Shown: positions 1 through 9,514 of the stretch, in pieces
Numbering within the stretch: the stretch's first letter is position 1
Layout: every line of letters starts with the position of its first letter
Source: Billgrantia tianxiuensis
GTDB taxonomy: Bacteria > Pseudomonadota > Gammaproteobacteria > Pseudomonadales > Halomonadaceae
Reading direction: 5' to 3'
DNA: 64,000 nucleotides
Assembly: GCF_009834345.1 (NCBI RefSeq)
Contig: NZ_CP035042.1
Location: 2,914,001-2,978,000 of the forward strand
Program-made: the position numbers and the translations under genes
Notes under the pieces: generated by a model
Database searches by the model: none
Seen by the model: only the letters and a program-made list of their open reading frames with translations
What the model was told of the DNA's origin: nothing

Positions 1-1074
1 AAAGGCCGCCAAAGCCTGGGGGTCGCTGGCCACGATACCGCTCAGCTTTTCCTCATCGAGCTTGAGAGTCCCGTCGCGCTGCAAGGTGATACCGATATGC
101 GAGAGCACGCGAAACTCACCCTCCCCCACTCCACCGCTGAGCACGCCACGCAGGCGCGACTCGACCGTACGCAGGGTACCGTCGCCCAACAGCTCACCGG
201 CCGCACCAGTATCGGCATTGAATTTCGTCAGCCCTTTGGTGGTGTTGCGCAGATCGTTGTAGGCCTTGACGAAGCCGCTGACCGCTTCACGAATGGCCAG
301 GGTATTGCGCTCGATCACTACGGTGACGCTACTGCCTTCCGCGGTGGTCTCCTCCAGGTCGAGCGTTACGCCCTGAATCGCGCCTTCAACACGATTGGTC
401 TGGCTGGTGATCGCGATTCCATTGACCGTCAACGAGGCATTCTTCGCCTCGACCACCGTTTCGGGCGAGGCCCCCAGATGCTGCTCGAGCCCGCCCGAGA
501 ATTCCGCCGTGACCGCCGCCTCGGTGCCGGTCACGTTGGACGTGATCACGAGGCGATGGGGCGTGCCGGAGCCGTCATTGACGATGGTCGCCGTCACGCC
601 CGACTTGCTGTCGTTGATCGCCTTGCGGATGTCTTCGAGTGAACTCTTGCCCGGCTCGATGGCGATATCGATCGGCTCCCCATCGCCTAGCGTCAACCTG
701 ACATTGCCACCACCCAGTTGGGTGGTGCGGCTCTCCACCCCATTGGCGGCGATACTCTGAGCCGTGGCGAGCTGGGAGACATTCACCGAGTAGCGCCCCG
801 GCGGCGCATCGGACTGTGCCGCTGCCTTGAGGCCACTACCCGTCACATTGCTCGAGACATTCTGAAAGAATTTCGGATCGTTGAGCTTTGCCGCCGCCTC
901 CTGCAGCTTGGTCAGTGCACTCTGCAGCTTGCCATAGGCCGAGATCTTGGCCTGGTGGTTCTTTTGCTGCAGCTTGATGGGTTCGAGCTTCTTGCGCTCG
1001 GCCGCGTTGAGCTTATCAAGCAGACCGTTGAGATCCAGTCCCGAACCAACGCCCAGCGAGCTTATCGTAGCCAT
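1..1074 (-). CDS. fliD: Flagellar hook-associated protein 2 (filament cap), copy 1, 3' end cut off by window
   Basis: FliD caps the growing filament outside the cell and guides flagellin folding. The visible 358 residues begin MATISSLGVGSGLDLNGLLD, the standard FliD N-terminus, followed by the coiled segment with the KISAYGKLQSAL motif that ends the FliD_N domain, then the start of FliD_C. The reading frame is still open at base 1, so the C-terminal coiled coil lies outside the window. The ATG at 1074 has a good ribosome site (AGAAGGAAA) a few bases upstream. A sigma-28 promoter lies just upstream at 1161-1187. A second, clearly diverged fliD is present at 26379-27770, so this is one of two paralogues; fliS/fliT would be expected downstream of one of them. 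Confidence 0.95.
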   Translation of the reverse strand, partial: MATISSLGVGSGLDLNGLLDKLNAAERKKLEPIKLQQKNHQAKISAYGKLQSALTKLQEAAAKLNDPKFFQNVSSNVTGSGLKAAAQSDAPPGRYSVNVSQLATAQSIAANGVESRTTQLGGGNVRLTLGDGEPIDIAIEPGKSSLEDIRKAINDSKSGVTATIVNDGSGTPHRLVITSNVTGTEAAVTAEFSGGLEQHLGASPETVVEAKNASLTVNGIAITSQTNRVEGAIQGVTLDLEETTAEGSSVTVVIERNTLAIREAVSGFVKAYNDLRNTTKGLTKFNADTGAAGELLGDGTLRTVESRLRGVLSGGVGEGEFRVLSHIGITLQRDGTLKLDEEKLSGIVASDPQALAAF

Positions 1075-1160
1075 GAGATTTCCTTCTTCATGCCGCTATT
1101 TTGGCAGGCTTCGCGCCAACGTTTCCGGTGAAAAGCCCGCGACCAAGGGGTTATTTCGTA

Positions 1161-1187
1161 TTATCGGCACAGGATGCGCCAACTTTA
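1161..1187 (-). promoter_or_regulatory. Sigma-28 (FliA) promoter of fliD copy 1
   Basis: On the minus strand: -35 TAAAGTTG, 11-nt spacer, -10 GCCGATAA, a near-perfect match to the enterobacterial FliA consensus. It points at fliD copy 1, with a leader of about 80 nt. Confidence 0.88.
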
Positions 1188-1247
1188 GGGAGGCCAAGGC
1201 CTCGCTGCCATCCAATCTGACTGGCCAGCCCTGCATGGCCGATTCCC

Positions 1248-2117
1248 TCACGTCGAGACGGGCAACTCCTCGACCACCTCGCCCAGCCGACCCGTGACGT
1301 CCCCACGCAGCACTTCCCCCAAGGCCTCGCTGGGCGGTGCAATCTCTTCGGCAAGCTGCACCTGGAAGGGCTTACCCTGTTGGTCGAGCCGCTGTATCCA
1401 GGCCAGCGCACCGCTGGAGAAGCGCACCAATGATCCTACCGGGCGCAACCCAAAGCGCTGTACGTACCGCTTCACCCAGCGCGGATCGAACAGATGCGGC
1501 GAAGTGAGCAGGTGACGGTATACCGCATCGATACGCCAAGCGGGACGATCGGACCGGCTGCGGCGCATGGCATCCACTACGTCCACTACTGCACTCATGC
1601 GGGCCAGTTCGGACAGATCGTCGCCTGATGCTCCGGTCGGGTATCCACTGCCGTCGAGCCGCTCGTTGGCACCGGCTATTACCGCCGTACTGACCCCCGC
1701 CGCCAACCATTGGCAACCTGCAAGGCACTGCTGAAGCCGCTCCACGTGCTCATGAAGATGAGCCCGCTCCTCGGGCCCCAGCGACTTCGCTGCCAGCAGT
1801 GTTGAGGGCAGGAGCCCCTTGCCCAGGTCGTGCACCATGGCACTGGCTGCCAACGCCTTGCGCACGTCCCTCGGCACCGAGCCGCTACCGGCCAAGGCCA
1901 GCATGTGCACGGCGACACCTAGCCCATGGCGAACCACAAGCGGCTCCTGTCCCAGGCAACGGGTGGCAAAGAGCAAAGCCTCGATATCCTCTTCCGCCAG
2001 CTGAAGCAGCATGTCGGCATGCCGGGACAATTGTACGGAATCGATTCGGTCGCCTTGCTGCAGCTCAAGTAGCTGCGCATCGAGATAACCAGCCACCCTG
2101 GCCAAACGCCGCGCCAT
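1248..2117 (-). CDS. HD-GYP-like protein with incomplete metal site
   Basis: HD-GYP proteins hydrolyse c-di-GMP. From the ATG at 2117 the protein has 289 residues. The HD pair is present (VHDLGKG, about residues 95-101), and the signature loop reads ANERLDGSGYP (about 149-159). The family consensus there is HHExxDGxGYP, so the two metal-binding histidines are replaced by Ala and Asn. Loss of that pair suggests reduced or absent phosphodiesterase activity and perhaps a regulatory role. The start is uncertain: the frame is open to an ATG at 2192, which would overlap ycgR by 61 bp, whereas 2117 leaves a 14-bp gap; neither has a strong ribosome site. It lies directly downstream of ycgR and probably shares its sigma-28 promoter. 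Confidence 0.75.
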   Translation of the reverse strand: MARRLARVAGYLDAQLLELQQGDRIDSVQLSRHADMLLQLAEEDIEALLFATRCLGQEPLVVRHGLGVAVHMLALAGSGSVPRDVRKALAASAMVHDLGKGLLPSTLLAAKSLGPEERAHLHEHVERLQQCLAGCQWLAAGVSTAVIAGANERLDGSGYPTGASGDDLSELARMSAVVDVVDAMRRSRSDRPAWRIDAVYRHLLTSPHLFDPRWVKRYVQRFGLRPVGSLVRFSSGALAWIQRLDQQGKPFQVQLAEEIAPPSEALGEVLRGDVTGRLGEVVEELPVST

Positions 2118-2131
2118 GGGCGTAGGGTAGG

Positions 2132-2947
2132 TCAAAAGGTTACGACGCCCGACGGGCGGGGCGCCCCCCGCTGACTGGTTCTGGAACAGCATCGAAGGCA
2201 GGCGGCCGACATCGGTTCGTCGCCGTAGCGTGACGACTCGCGTTCGATTTCACGCACGAAGAACCACAGCTTGCGTTCCTGCTCAGCGGTGCAGTTCTCG
2301 AAATGGAACCCTACCCGCAGGGTCTGGCGGTCACTATCCGCCACCTTGTGACGCGCAGCGGCCTGAACCGTGAAGCGTGTATCGTTGGGAAAGCAGAGTT
2401 CTATCTCCACCAGCAGGGATTCAGCCAGCAGCGTTGCCGCCGAAGAAGGCAGTTCGAGCTGGCAGCCCTGCTGAGAGAGATCCTTGAGATCGCCCTGTAC
2501 TGTCGTTTCGCCATCTCCCTCCACGCCGCGCACGATGGCGCCGACCTCCATGCCCAGGCGTAAGCGCGCACGAAAGGACTCGCGCCGCTGCAGTTCCTCG
2601 AGATAGTGCGGGTATTCGCACTGGCAGTGAACCCGCCCATCCTGCGTATCGGCCTGCCGGGACTTGAGCACCGGCGTGCGGATCATCTTGCCCTGCACCT
2701 GGCCCAGCAAGCGAAAGCCCACGCCACGCTTGAGTTCGCTGGCGATCTCCCGTACCGCCGTGATGTCGAGAAGCAGCGATTCCAACGGCCTCTGCTCCAT
2801 CACCACCACCGGCAGCGGGGTTGCATCGGGTTTATCGAGCAGCAACGAAGCTCCACCGGGCTGGATCAACCTCTCCAGCAGCGCTTCGACCTCTGTCGGA
2901 CTCCCCACCCGAAGAAATGCATCCTGGACCTGCGCCATCCGCGCCAC
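2132..2947 (-). CDS. ycgR: YcgR-type flagellar brake, c-di-GMP-binding PilZ protein
   Basis: YcgR binds c-di-GMP through a PilZ domain and acts at the motor to slow or bias rotation. The 271-residue product has an N-terminal YcgR_N-type domain (about 10-115) and a C-terminal PilZ domain beginning with the c-di-GMP-binding arginine motif RRESFR (121-126) and the second motif DLSQQG (156-161, DxSxxG). Both binding motifs are intact, so it should be a functional receptor. The last 30 or so residues (Arg/Ser/Cys-rich, overlapping the possible upstream start of the next gene) are unlike typical YcgR, which is about 245 residues. A sigma-28 promoter sits at 3010-3036, matching the known late-class control of ycgR in enterics. 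Confidence 0.88.
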   Translation of the reverse strand: MARMAQVQDAFLRVGSPTEVEALLERLIQPGGASLLLDKPDATPLPVVVMEQRPLESLLLDITAVREIASELKRGVGFRLLGQVQGKMIRTPVLKSRQADTQDGRVHCQCEYPHYLEELQRRESFRARLRLGMEVGAIVRGVEGDGETTVQGDLKDLSQQGCQLELPSSAATLLAESLLVEIELCFPNDTRFTVQAAARHKVADSDRQTLRVGFHFENCTAEQERKLWFFVREIERESSRYGDEPMSAACLRCCSRTSQRGAPRPSGVVTF

Positions 2948-3009
2948 CCCACCCTCTTGAGCTATTGGTAATCACCGCTGGCCATGATGGCACGTTTGCC
3001 AACGACCCG

Positions 3010-3036
3010 TTATCGGCATTGCGTTACAGGACTTGA
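3010..3036 (-). promoter_or_regulatory. Sigma-28 promoter of ycgR
   Basis: Minus strand: -35 TCAAGTCC, 11-nt spacer, -10 GCCGATAA. The -10 is perfect and the -35 is the TCAAG variant also seen at 7025-7051 and 61030-61056. It overlaps the stop codon of the upstream GGDEF-EAL gene, so ycgR can be transcribed separately as a late flagellar gene. Confidence 0.8.
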
Positions 3037-6000
3037 GTCGAACCAGCTTCTGCGGCCCGCTCCTTCAGGTAGACCTTGAGTTTCTCGAGCGGCATCGGAC
3101 GCGCAAAAAAGAATCCCTGGAACACGTCACAGCCATGAGCCGCCAGGAAATCTCGCTGCGCGGCTTCCTCGATGCCCTCGGCCACCACTCCCAGCCCCAA
3201 ATGGTGGGCCATGGAGATGATCCCTTGCACGATGGCACTGTCATGACGGTTGGCGGTGACATCGCGCACGAAGCTGCGATCGATCTTGATCTTGCCAATA
3301 GGCAGCTGCTTCAGATAGCTCAGGCTCGAGAAGCCAGTGCCGAAATCATCGATGGAGACCTCCACACCCATGTCACGAAGGCGATGCAACGTTTCGACTG
3401 CCGCCACGGTGTCGATCATCAGAATGCCTTCGGTGAGCTCCAGCTCTAGACAGTCCGGCGACAAACCGGTTTCCAGCAGGGCCTGCTGAAGACTGCTGAG
3501 AAAATTGCTGCGGCGGAACTGCAATGGGGAAAGGTTTACCGACACGCGATAACGACCATAGCCTTCAGCAGCCAAGCGGCACATGTCGCGGCATGCCTGA
3601 CGCAACACCCATTCGCTGATAGGTCCGATCTGACCGGTTTCTTCAGCCAACGGTATGAACAGGCCCGGGGAGAGATAGCCCTTGGTAGGATGTTTCCAGC
3701 GTACCAGCGCCTCGAACCCACGACCTCTCCGCTACGAGCCCCCAGCAAGGGCTGGTAATGAAGTTCGAAATTCTGCGCCTCGATTGCCTCTTGCAAGTCG
3801 TTGCGCAGCGCCATGCGCATGCTCACCTCATCGTTGATGTCGCTGGTAAAGCACTCCCAGGCGTTGCGTCCCTTCTGCTTGGCCCGGTACATCGCCATGT
3901 CGGCCTGCTGGATCAGCTCGACCGGGTTCTCCACGCCTTCCTTGAGAAAGGCAATTCCCACGCTGGCCCCGATGTAGAGTTCATGATCGTCGACCCGATA
4001 AGGGCGTCCGACGCGTGACAACAGCCGCTCGGTCAGGCAGATGGCCTCTTCTTCACGATCCAGCTCGGGCAGCAGGATGACGAACTCATCGCCGCCGAAA
4101 CGGGCCAGAGTATCACCCGGGTCCAATTCCTCCATTAGGCGCTGGGCCACCTGAATCAGCACCTGATCGCCCACCTCGTGCCCGAGGCTGTCATTGATCG
4201 GCTTGAAGTCATCCAGATCGACGAACAGGACGGCCAAGTGGCGGCCATGACGCTGTGCCAGCTGCACATCATGCAGCAGGTGATCTTCGAACAACGACCG
4301 ATTGGCGAGCCCGGTCAGGGCATCATGACTGGCATGGAACGACAGCTTCGCCTCATAGGACTTGCGCTCGGAGATGTCATGCTGAACGCCGACGAAGTGG
4401 GTGACGGCGCCTTCGCCGTCCTTGACCGGGGCCAGGTACAGGTCGTTCCAGAAGGGGGTCCCGTCCTTGCGGTAGTTGCATAGCGTGACATTGATCTCGC
4501 GCCGTTCGGAGATTGCTTGCCTCAACTGCGCCATGGCTTCCGCATCGGTCTCCCTGCCTTGCAGGAAACGGCCATTATGCCCAAGCACCTCGTCGCGTCT
4601 GTAGCCGGTAATGCGTTCGAAGGCTTCATTGACGTAGACGATGGGGTAGTCGTGCTGCTGGGCATCGGCAATAACGACGCCGTTGATGCTTGCCTCGACG
4701 CTTCGCTGCAGTATGCGAAGCTCCGTTTCGCGCCGATGTCGCTCGGTCATGTCCTTGGCAATGCCGTAGAAGCCGATGATGCGGTCGTTGACGACAATAG
4801 GTAGATTGGTCACGTCGAGATAGACGCTGCGCTCCTCGCGATGCTGGATAGTGACCGAGTAGCGGAAGGCTTCGCCCTGGTCGACATCGCGATAGAGCGC
4901 TTCGATCCGCTCCCGGTCGCCTGGCTGCACCAATGCCGAGAAATGCGAGCCGAGCAATAGCTCCAGAGAATAGCCGGTGACATGGCTGCACGCGGCATTG
5001 GCCGACGTGAAGTGTCCCTTCAAGTCGAGGGAGAACACCGCATCGGGATGGTAGGTAAAAAGAGAGCGGTAGCGCTGCTCGTTCTCTCGCAGCGCCTGGC
5101 GGTTTTGCTCGCGCTCCACCGCCAGCGACACTAGCTCGGTCGCCTCGATCACGCGTCGGCGATCGCTCCGTGAGGGTTCGCACGGCTGACGGTAATAGAT
5201 GGCAAAAGTGCCCAGCACGCAGTCGTTACTGCCAATCACGGGATAAGACCAGCAGGCAGCCAGATCGTGTTGCGTCGCCAGCTCGTGAAAACCTTGCCAA
5301 CGGGAATCGTGAGCGATGTTGACACAAACCACGCAGTCGCGCAGATAGGCGGCACTGCCGCAAGCGCCGCTCTTCGGCCCGATCTTCACCCCCGGACCGC
5401 ATCGCAGTAGGCTTGCGGCAGGCTGACGCTATAGATCCGCTCTAGGCGCAACCGAGCTTCGTCGCAGAGCATGATGGAAGCGATGCCGCCCGGCACCTGA
5501 GCCTCGACGATTCGACAGATGGCCTTGAGAATGTCTTCCAGGGGTTGGTCGCGCGCGATCAGCGTCTGCACACGCTGCTGCGCACGCAGGTGGCGCTGGG
5601 TGCGTGCCAGCGCCAGAGAGCGGCGCCGGCTCAATCCGGCCATACCCAGACTGAAGGCCAGCAGGTAGCTCATTACCAGGCCGCCCACGGCCACGGCCAG
5701 CGGCATCAGGCCGGCCAAGTCCGCCGTCAGCGGCCCATCGCCATGGACGCTTACTTCCATGGCTGCCCCGCCGGGCAGCAGCACCCAGCCGCGGCTCAGC
5801 TCCACCCCCTCGCCGATTTTCTGCTGATGGTTGGCTACCATCAGGCTCGCATTGCGCTGCATGGAGAGCCGCAGCGGCGTTACCAGGGAGCGGACTTCCT
5901 GGTGAAAGAGCTGGTAAGGTCCAGCACGGCAACCAGCGTGCCATGCGCGGGCAGAGACAAGGGCACCGCCACCAGGGCAAGCTCGGGACGCTGCTCGTCG

Positions 6001-6992
6001 GGCAGTACCCAGCGCGGATAGGGTCCTCCTACTGCCAACCAGTCCAGCAACCAGTCGTGCCGTTCCACCCACCTGGGAAAGAAGCCAGCGTCTCTTTCGC
6101 GTCCCCAGCGGAACTCCTCGTCCCGCCCCGATTGCCAGTGCAGCGACATCAGGCTCGGCGTGTCGCGGAAATAGTTGTCGACTTCCGCCTCGCGATAGCT
6201 CAACGGAGGCAGTCCGCCGAACTCCACCCAGCGCGCCGCCATGCGCTGGATCTCACGCTGCTTGTTATCCACGACGCGTTCGGCACCAACCTTGAAGGTA
6301 AAGAACAGCTCCGAGGCATGCCGCTGCTTTGCATCGTACTGCTGCCAGGTGAGCGCATACCAGACGAAGCCGCTGGCCAATACACCACCGGTCAAGGCCA
6401 ATATCATGGCGCGGTTCAATGATGGAGCCACGGTCGGATGGCGCGCCATCAGCAGCATCGCCGTGCCACACAACAATGCGGGCAAGGCAGTGAAAGGTGT
6501 CGTGAAGGCTACTCCCCAAGGGCTGGAAAAAAGCCGCTCGGGCCAGACACCGGCCACGACGCCCATTCCGCCCACCACGAACAGCCCTCCCCCACCAAGC
6601 CACCAGGCAACGCGCGCACGCGGTGAGTCGTTGCCCGCCACTAGACAAACCGACACGATCAGCACTGCGATACTGGTGGCTGGCGTCAGTGCCTCCCGCC
6701 CCAGGCCGAACGGCTCCACTAGACCGGACGGCAACCAAGCCATCACCGGCGCATACAGCCCGACTGGCAATAACAGCGCCCCGCACAGCTGCGCCATACG
6801 CACCCTGCCCAACAGCCTGGCCAATAGGCCGCCCCCAACCAACAGCATGATGGGCAGGCTGACCCAAGGGGGCTGCCATTCGCCCGGCAGCTGCCAAGTG
6901 GCCAGACCGTTGACGCCCCCCATGACCAGCAGCAGTACCGGCACCAGTACCAGCCAGGTATGCAACGCTACCTGCTGTGAATTGTTGGGCAT
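3024..6992 (-). pseudogene. Membrane GAF-PAS-LOV-GGDEF-EAL c-di-GMP protein, three apparent frameshifts
   Basis: Read through three single-base losses this is one protein of about 1320 residues: an N-terminal block of hydrophobic helices, a periplasmic-looking segment and another helix, then GAF, PAS, a LOV-like PAS, GGDEF (RFGGDEF, intact, no RxxD inhibitory site) and EAL (FEALVRW, DDFGTG, VAEGIE, all catalytic motifs intact). It should be a bifunctional diguanylate cyclase/phosphodiesterase with several sensory inputs. The breaks lie at about 5902-5907, in a run of five C at 5389-5393 (inside GAF) and at about 3714-3719 (start of EAL). On both sides of each break the protein continues in family-typical sequence, so the damage is recent or a sequencing error. 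The LOV-like domain has GHNGRFLQ where photoactive LOV domains have GxNCRFLQ. A sigma-28 promoter lies upstream at 7025-7051. Confidence 0.85.
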
Positions 6993-7024
6993 TCGGCCCT
7001 CGCTCGCGGATTTTCTTATCCGAT

Positions 7025-7051
7025 CTATCGGCTGAAAATCGCGAAACTTGA
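7025..7051 (-). promoter_or_regulatory. Sigma-28 promoter of the LOV-GGDEF-EAL gene
   Basis: Minus strand: -35 TCAAGTTT, 11-nt spacer, -10 GCCGATAG. It lies 33 bases before the gene's first ATG (6992), in the gap after the upstream cyclase gene. Confidence 0.82.
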
Positions 7052-7074
7052 GGTCAATGCAAGCCTGCTTAGAC

Positions 7075-8295
7075 TTATGGCGACGCAGGCCCCATGGCAG
7101 AGATCACTTGATTACGCCCTTCCCGCTTGGCGCGGTAAAGCGCTTCATCGGCCCGCCGGAGCGCCTCTCGAGGCGGCTCATCCTGCTCCAGCCGGGTCAC
7201 CCCGATACTCGTCGTCACGGGAATGGGCTCGTCGTCATGCCCTCTGAACTCCGTTTTCTCCACGGCGAAGCGGATCCGCTCTGCAACTTCTAGTGCTCGC
7301 GCCGGACCGCTGCCCACCAGAATGATGACGAACTCCTCACCGCCGTAGCGCGCGACACAGTCGTGCCGGCGGGTTTGACGTACCAGCAGCTCGGCAAACT
7401 GGCACAGCACGCCATCACCCACCGAATGGCCGTAGCTGTCGTTGATCCGCTTGAAGTGATCGAGATCGAGCATCAACAAGGAGCACGGCACGTGCCCCAG
7501 GCTATCCTGCCCCTCGGTTTCGCGTTGCCAGGCCTGGATCTTCTCCAGGTGAACCTCCAGCGCGCCACGATTGAAGAGTCCGGTCAGTGGATCGTGCGTG
7601 GCTTGGCGATAAAGGCGCAGCAACAGGCTGAGCTGGAAGTGGTTGGCTGCCAGCGAGACCACCAAAAGGCTCGACAGCAGCCAAAAATTCTCCACCCCGC
7701 GACCGGTCAGCCAGCTACCGTCAACCGTCTGAGAGAACGCCAGTAGCCCCAGCATGGCGAGCCCGGCCGCCAACGACTCCAGCAAGGTGAAGGGAAAGAC
7801 GCTCAGCGCCGCTACCAGCAGAAAAGGTATGAAGCCATAGCCCACCAGGCTATGCACCTGCTCAGGCGGTAGCATGCTCAGCACCAGCAAATAAAACCCC
7901 GCCGGGAGCGCCAGTAGCATGCCGGCACTGAAGCGAATACGACCTATCCGCTCACGGCTGAAATAGGCCAATGCCAACACTCCCACCAGCCCCAGCAGCA
8001 ATACGACCCTACCCAGCAGGGTATACCTGAGCAGCTCGGTCGGCAGCACCAGGGAATCGACCACGATCCACAGCGGAGAAAGCAGCGCGAAGATGAGCCC
8101 CAAGGCCAGCACCCGGCTACGCAGGTAGCGCGCATGGGCGAAGGTGAAATCCCGCGAATGATGGCGGCTGCTCAAGGTGTCACGTAGGGCGCTGAGCCCG
8201 ACGAACAGCTCATGCCCCACCTCGGGCGGCTCGGCCAGCGCATCCAGGCGGCGATTCTGGTACTCGCGAGGTTCTCGTGACTTGCTGAAATGCAT
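7075..8295 (-). CDS. Membrane diguanylate cyclase (GGDEF)
   Basis: A 406-residue c-di-GMP synthase of the inner membrane. Residues about 60-225 form five or six hydrophobic helices without a recognisable periplasmic sensor; the GGDEF domain follows (about 230-395). The active site reads GGEEF (318-322), preceded by ARY, and the product-inhibition site RxxD is present as RRHD (309-312) at the proper distance, so an active, feedback-controlled cyclase is expected. No EAL domain. The family of its membrane part is not identified. A large perfect palindrome lies 50 bp upstream of its start, at 8346-8387. Confidence 0.9.
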   Translation of the reverse strand: MHFSKSREPREYQNRRLDALAEPPEVGHELFVGLSALRDTLSSRHHSRDFTFAHARYLRSRVLALGLIFALLSPLWIVVDSLVLPTELLRYTLLGRVVLLLGLVGVLALAYFSRERIGRIRFSAGMLLALPAGFYLLVLSMLPPEQVHSLVGYGFIPFLLVAALSVFPFTLLESLAAGLAMLGLLAFSQTVDGSWLTGRGVENFWLLSSLLVVSLAANHFQLSLLLRLYRQATHDPLTGLFNRGALEVHLEKIQAWQRETEGQDSLGHVPCSLLMLDLDHFKRINDSYGHSVGDGVLCQFAELLVRQTRRHDCVARYGGEEFVIILVGSGPARALEVAERIRFAVEKTEFRGHDDEPIPVTTSIGVTRLEQDEPPREALRRADEALYRAKREGRNQVISAMGPASP

Positions 8296-8345
8296 GGTAA
8301 GGCCTTGTCGGGCGGCCGCACATCACATGACCGGTAACGGAAGCG

Positions 8346-8387
8346 CTGCATAGTTGCGCGTTGCCGCAGCAACGCGCAACTATGCAG
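8346..8387. repeat. Perfect 19-bp inverted repeat with 4-nt loop
   Basis: The arm CTGCATAGTTGCGCGTTGC (8346-8364) is followed by CGCA and then its exact reverse complement (8369-8387). There is no T-run on either side, so it is not a classic intrinsic terminator, although it could end transcripts of the DUF2835 gene ending at 8499. It could also be an operator or a mobile-element footprint. Confidence 0.9.
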
Positions 8388-8498
8388 AATCGACGTTATA
8401 GCAGAGCAAAGTCAGCCTAACGAGAGGGCCGGATCCGATATACGTCAAACACCGGGCCATTCCTGGGCTATTTCACGTTCAGCTTGCCAGGCCATGTT

Positions 8499-8729
8499 TC
8501 AGCCACGTCGACCCAGACGCTCTATCGACAGGAAACGTCCCTCGGGGGTGAAAGAGAGACGAAAGGTGCCATGAACGCCATCCCGGGACACCACGCGGCG
8601 TAGCGCTTCGGCAGGAAACACCACACGACGACCATCGAGACTGCGGGCCATCACCTGCCCTACCCTGCCTTCGTAGTGAGCAAGGCAGGCCTCGGCGGAA
8701 AGTTCAACCACAACATCGATACTCGGCAT
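8499..8729 (-). CDS. DUF2835 family protein
   Basis: Small 76-residue protein of unknown function. The pattern VARSLDGRRVVFPAEALRR followed by GVHGTFRLSF and a closing RFLSIERL matches my memory of the DUF2835 family of gammaproteobacteria. No signal peptide and no membrane helix. It stands alone between the membrane cyclase and a divergent secreted-protein gene, so context gives no clear role. Confidence 0.75.
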   Translation of the reverse strand: MPSIDVVVELSAEACLAHYEGRVGQVMARSLDGRRVVFPAEALRRVVSRDGVHGTFRLSFTPEGRFLSIERLGRRG

Positions 8730-8851
8730 GTCTGAGACTTCTCATCTACATCCATCGGCCTTATTCTACTCCTTCCATAAGAAGGAACCGATAGCAGGTT
8801 CACACCTACCAATGACAAGAGCCCAACGCTCGATTGCGCAGGAACAATGCC

Positions 8852-9355
8852 TTGAACGCACCCTCTCCTTTCCGCCCCGCCATGGCGGGTAGCACTGCCT
8901 TGCTGGTCGGCCTGGCACTGGCAGCCGGCACGGCACTGGCTCAAGAGCCCGATTGGACCGCCACTCCCAGCTACGGCAGCCATCACCTCTCCGCCGGATT
9001 CACGCCCGACCCCTGGTCACAGAGCCTACAGGCAGGCGGCTCCACAGAAGTGAATGGCAAACTGGGACCGAACTGCACCGGTTACATCATGGCCGATGCC
9101 CCCGATCTCGACCTGCACTATACGGCTGGCAGCATGCCGCTCTATATCACCGTCGAATCCAGTGCCGATACCACCCTGGTGATCAACGCCCCCGATGGGC
9201 GCTGGTACTGCAACGACGATTTCATCGGCCTGAATCCGCTGGTGATGTTCCAGAACCCACCCAGCGGCATGTACAACATCTGGGTCGGCGTGCACGGCAG
9301 CAATCAAATGCAGCCCGCCACACTCAAGATCACCGAGCTGAATCCGACCCACTGA
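8852..9355 (+). CDS. Small secreted protein of unknown function
   Basis: The product has about 167 residues with a signal peptide: a hydrophobic stretch (STALLVGLALAAGTALA) ending in an ALA-Q cleavage site. The mature part has repeated short motifs typical of a small beta-rich domain (GGSTEVNGKLGPNCTGYI, SADTTLVINAPDGRWYCNDD) and two cysteines, Cys in NCTGY and in WYCND, likely to form a disulfide. Similar proteins are sometimes labelled as trypsin-like in databases, but I see no catalytic triad. The TTG at 8852 is chosen because AGGA precedes it by about 7 bases and it leaves an arginine in the signal n-region; the TTG at 8834 or the ATG at 8882 are alternatives. Confidence 0.65.
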   Translation: MNAPSPFRPAMAGSTALLVGLALAAGTALAQEPDWTATPSYGSHHLSAGFTPDPWSQSLQAGGSTEVNGKLGPNCTGYIMADAPDLDLHYTAGSMPLYITVESSADTTLVINAPDGRWYCNDDFIGLNPLVMFQNPPSGMYNIWVGVHGSNQMQPATLKITELNPTH

Positions 9356-9370
9356 GCCACCTGACTCCAA

Positions 9371-9397
9371 GCGGTGGGCAGCCGGCACGCCCACCGC
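9371..9397. terminator. Probable hairpin between convergent genes
   Basis: GCGGTGGGC (9371-9379), a 9-nt loop and GCCCACCGC (9389-9397) form a perfect 9-bp GC-rich stem just after the secreted-protein gene. No clear T-tract follows on either strand, so it is only a likely terminator for the plus-strand gene. Confidence 0.45.
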
Positions 9398-9514
9398 CAT
9401 GCTCAGCCTATGTCTATACATATACGAACTACGAACCAGCCCTAACCTAGATCTTGAAGCGCTTTACCAGTTTTGCGTTTACCCTTATCGTCTACGCAGG
9501 GCAGGTTTTAGCCG

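Noticed and set aside
8852..9355. Trypsin-like peptidase assignment for the small secreted protein
   Set aside because: No His-Asp-Ser triad or GDSGG motif is visible; kept as unknown function.
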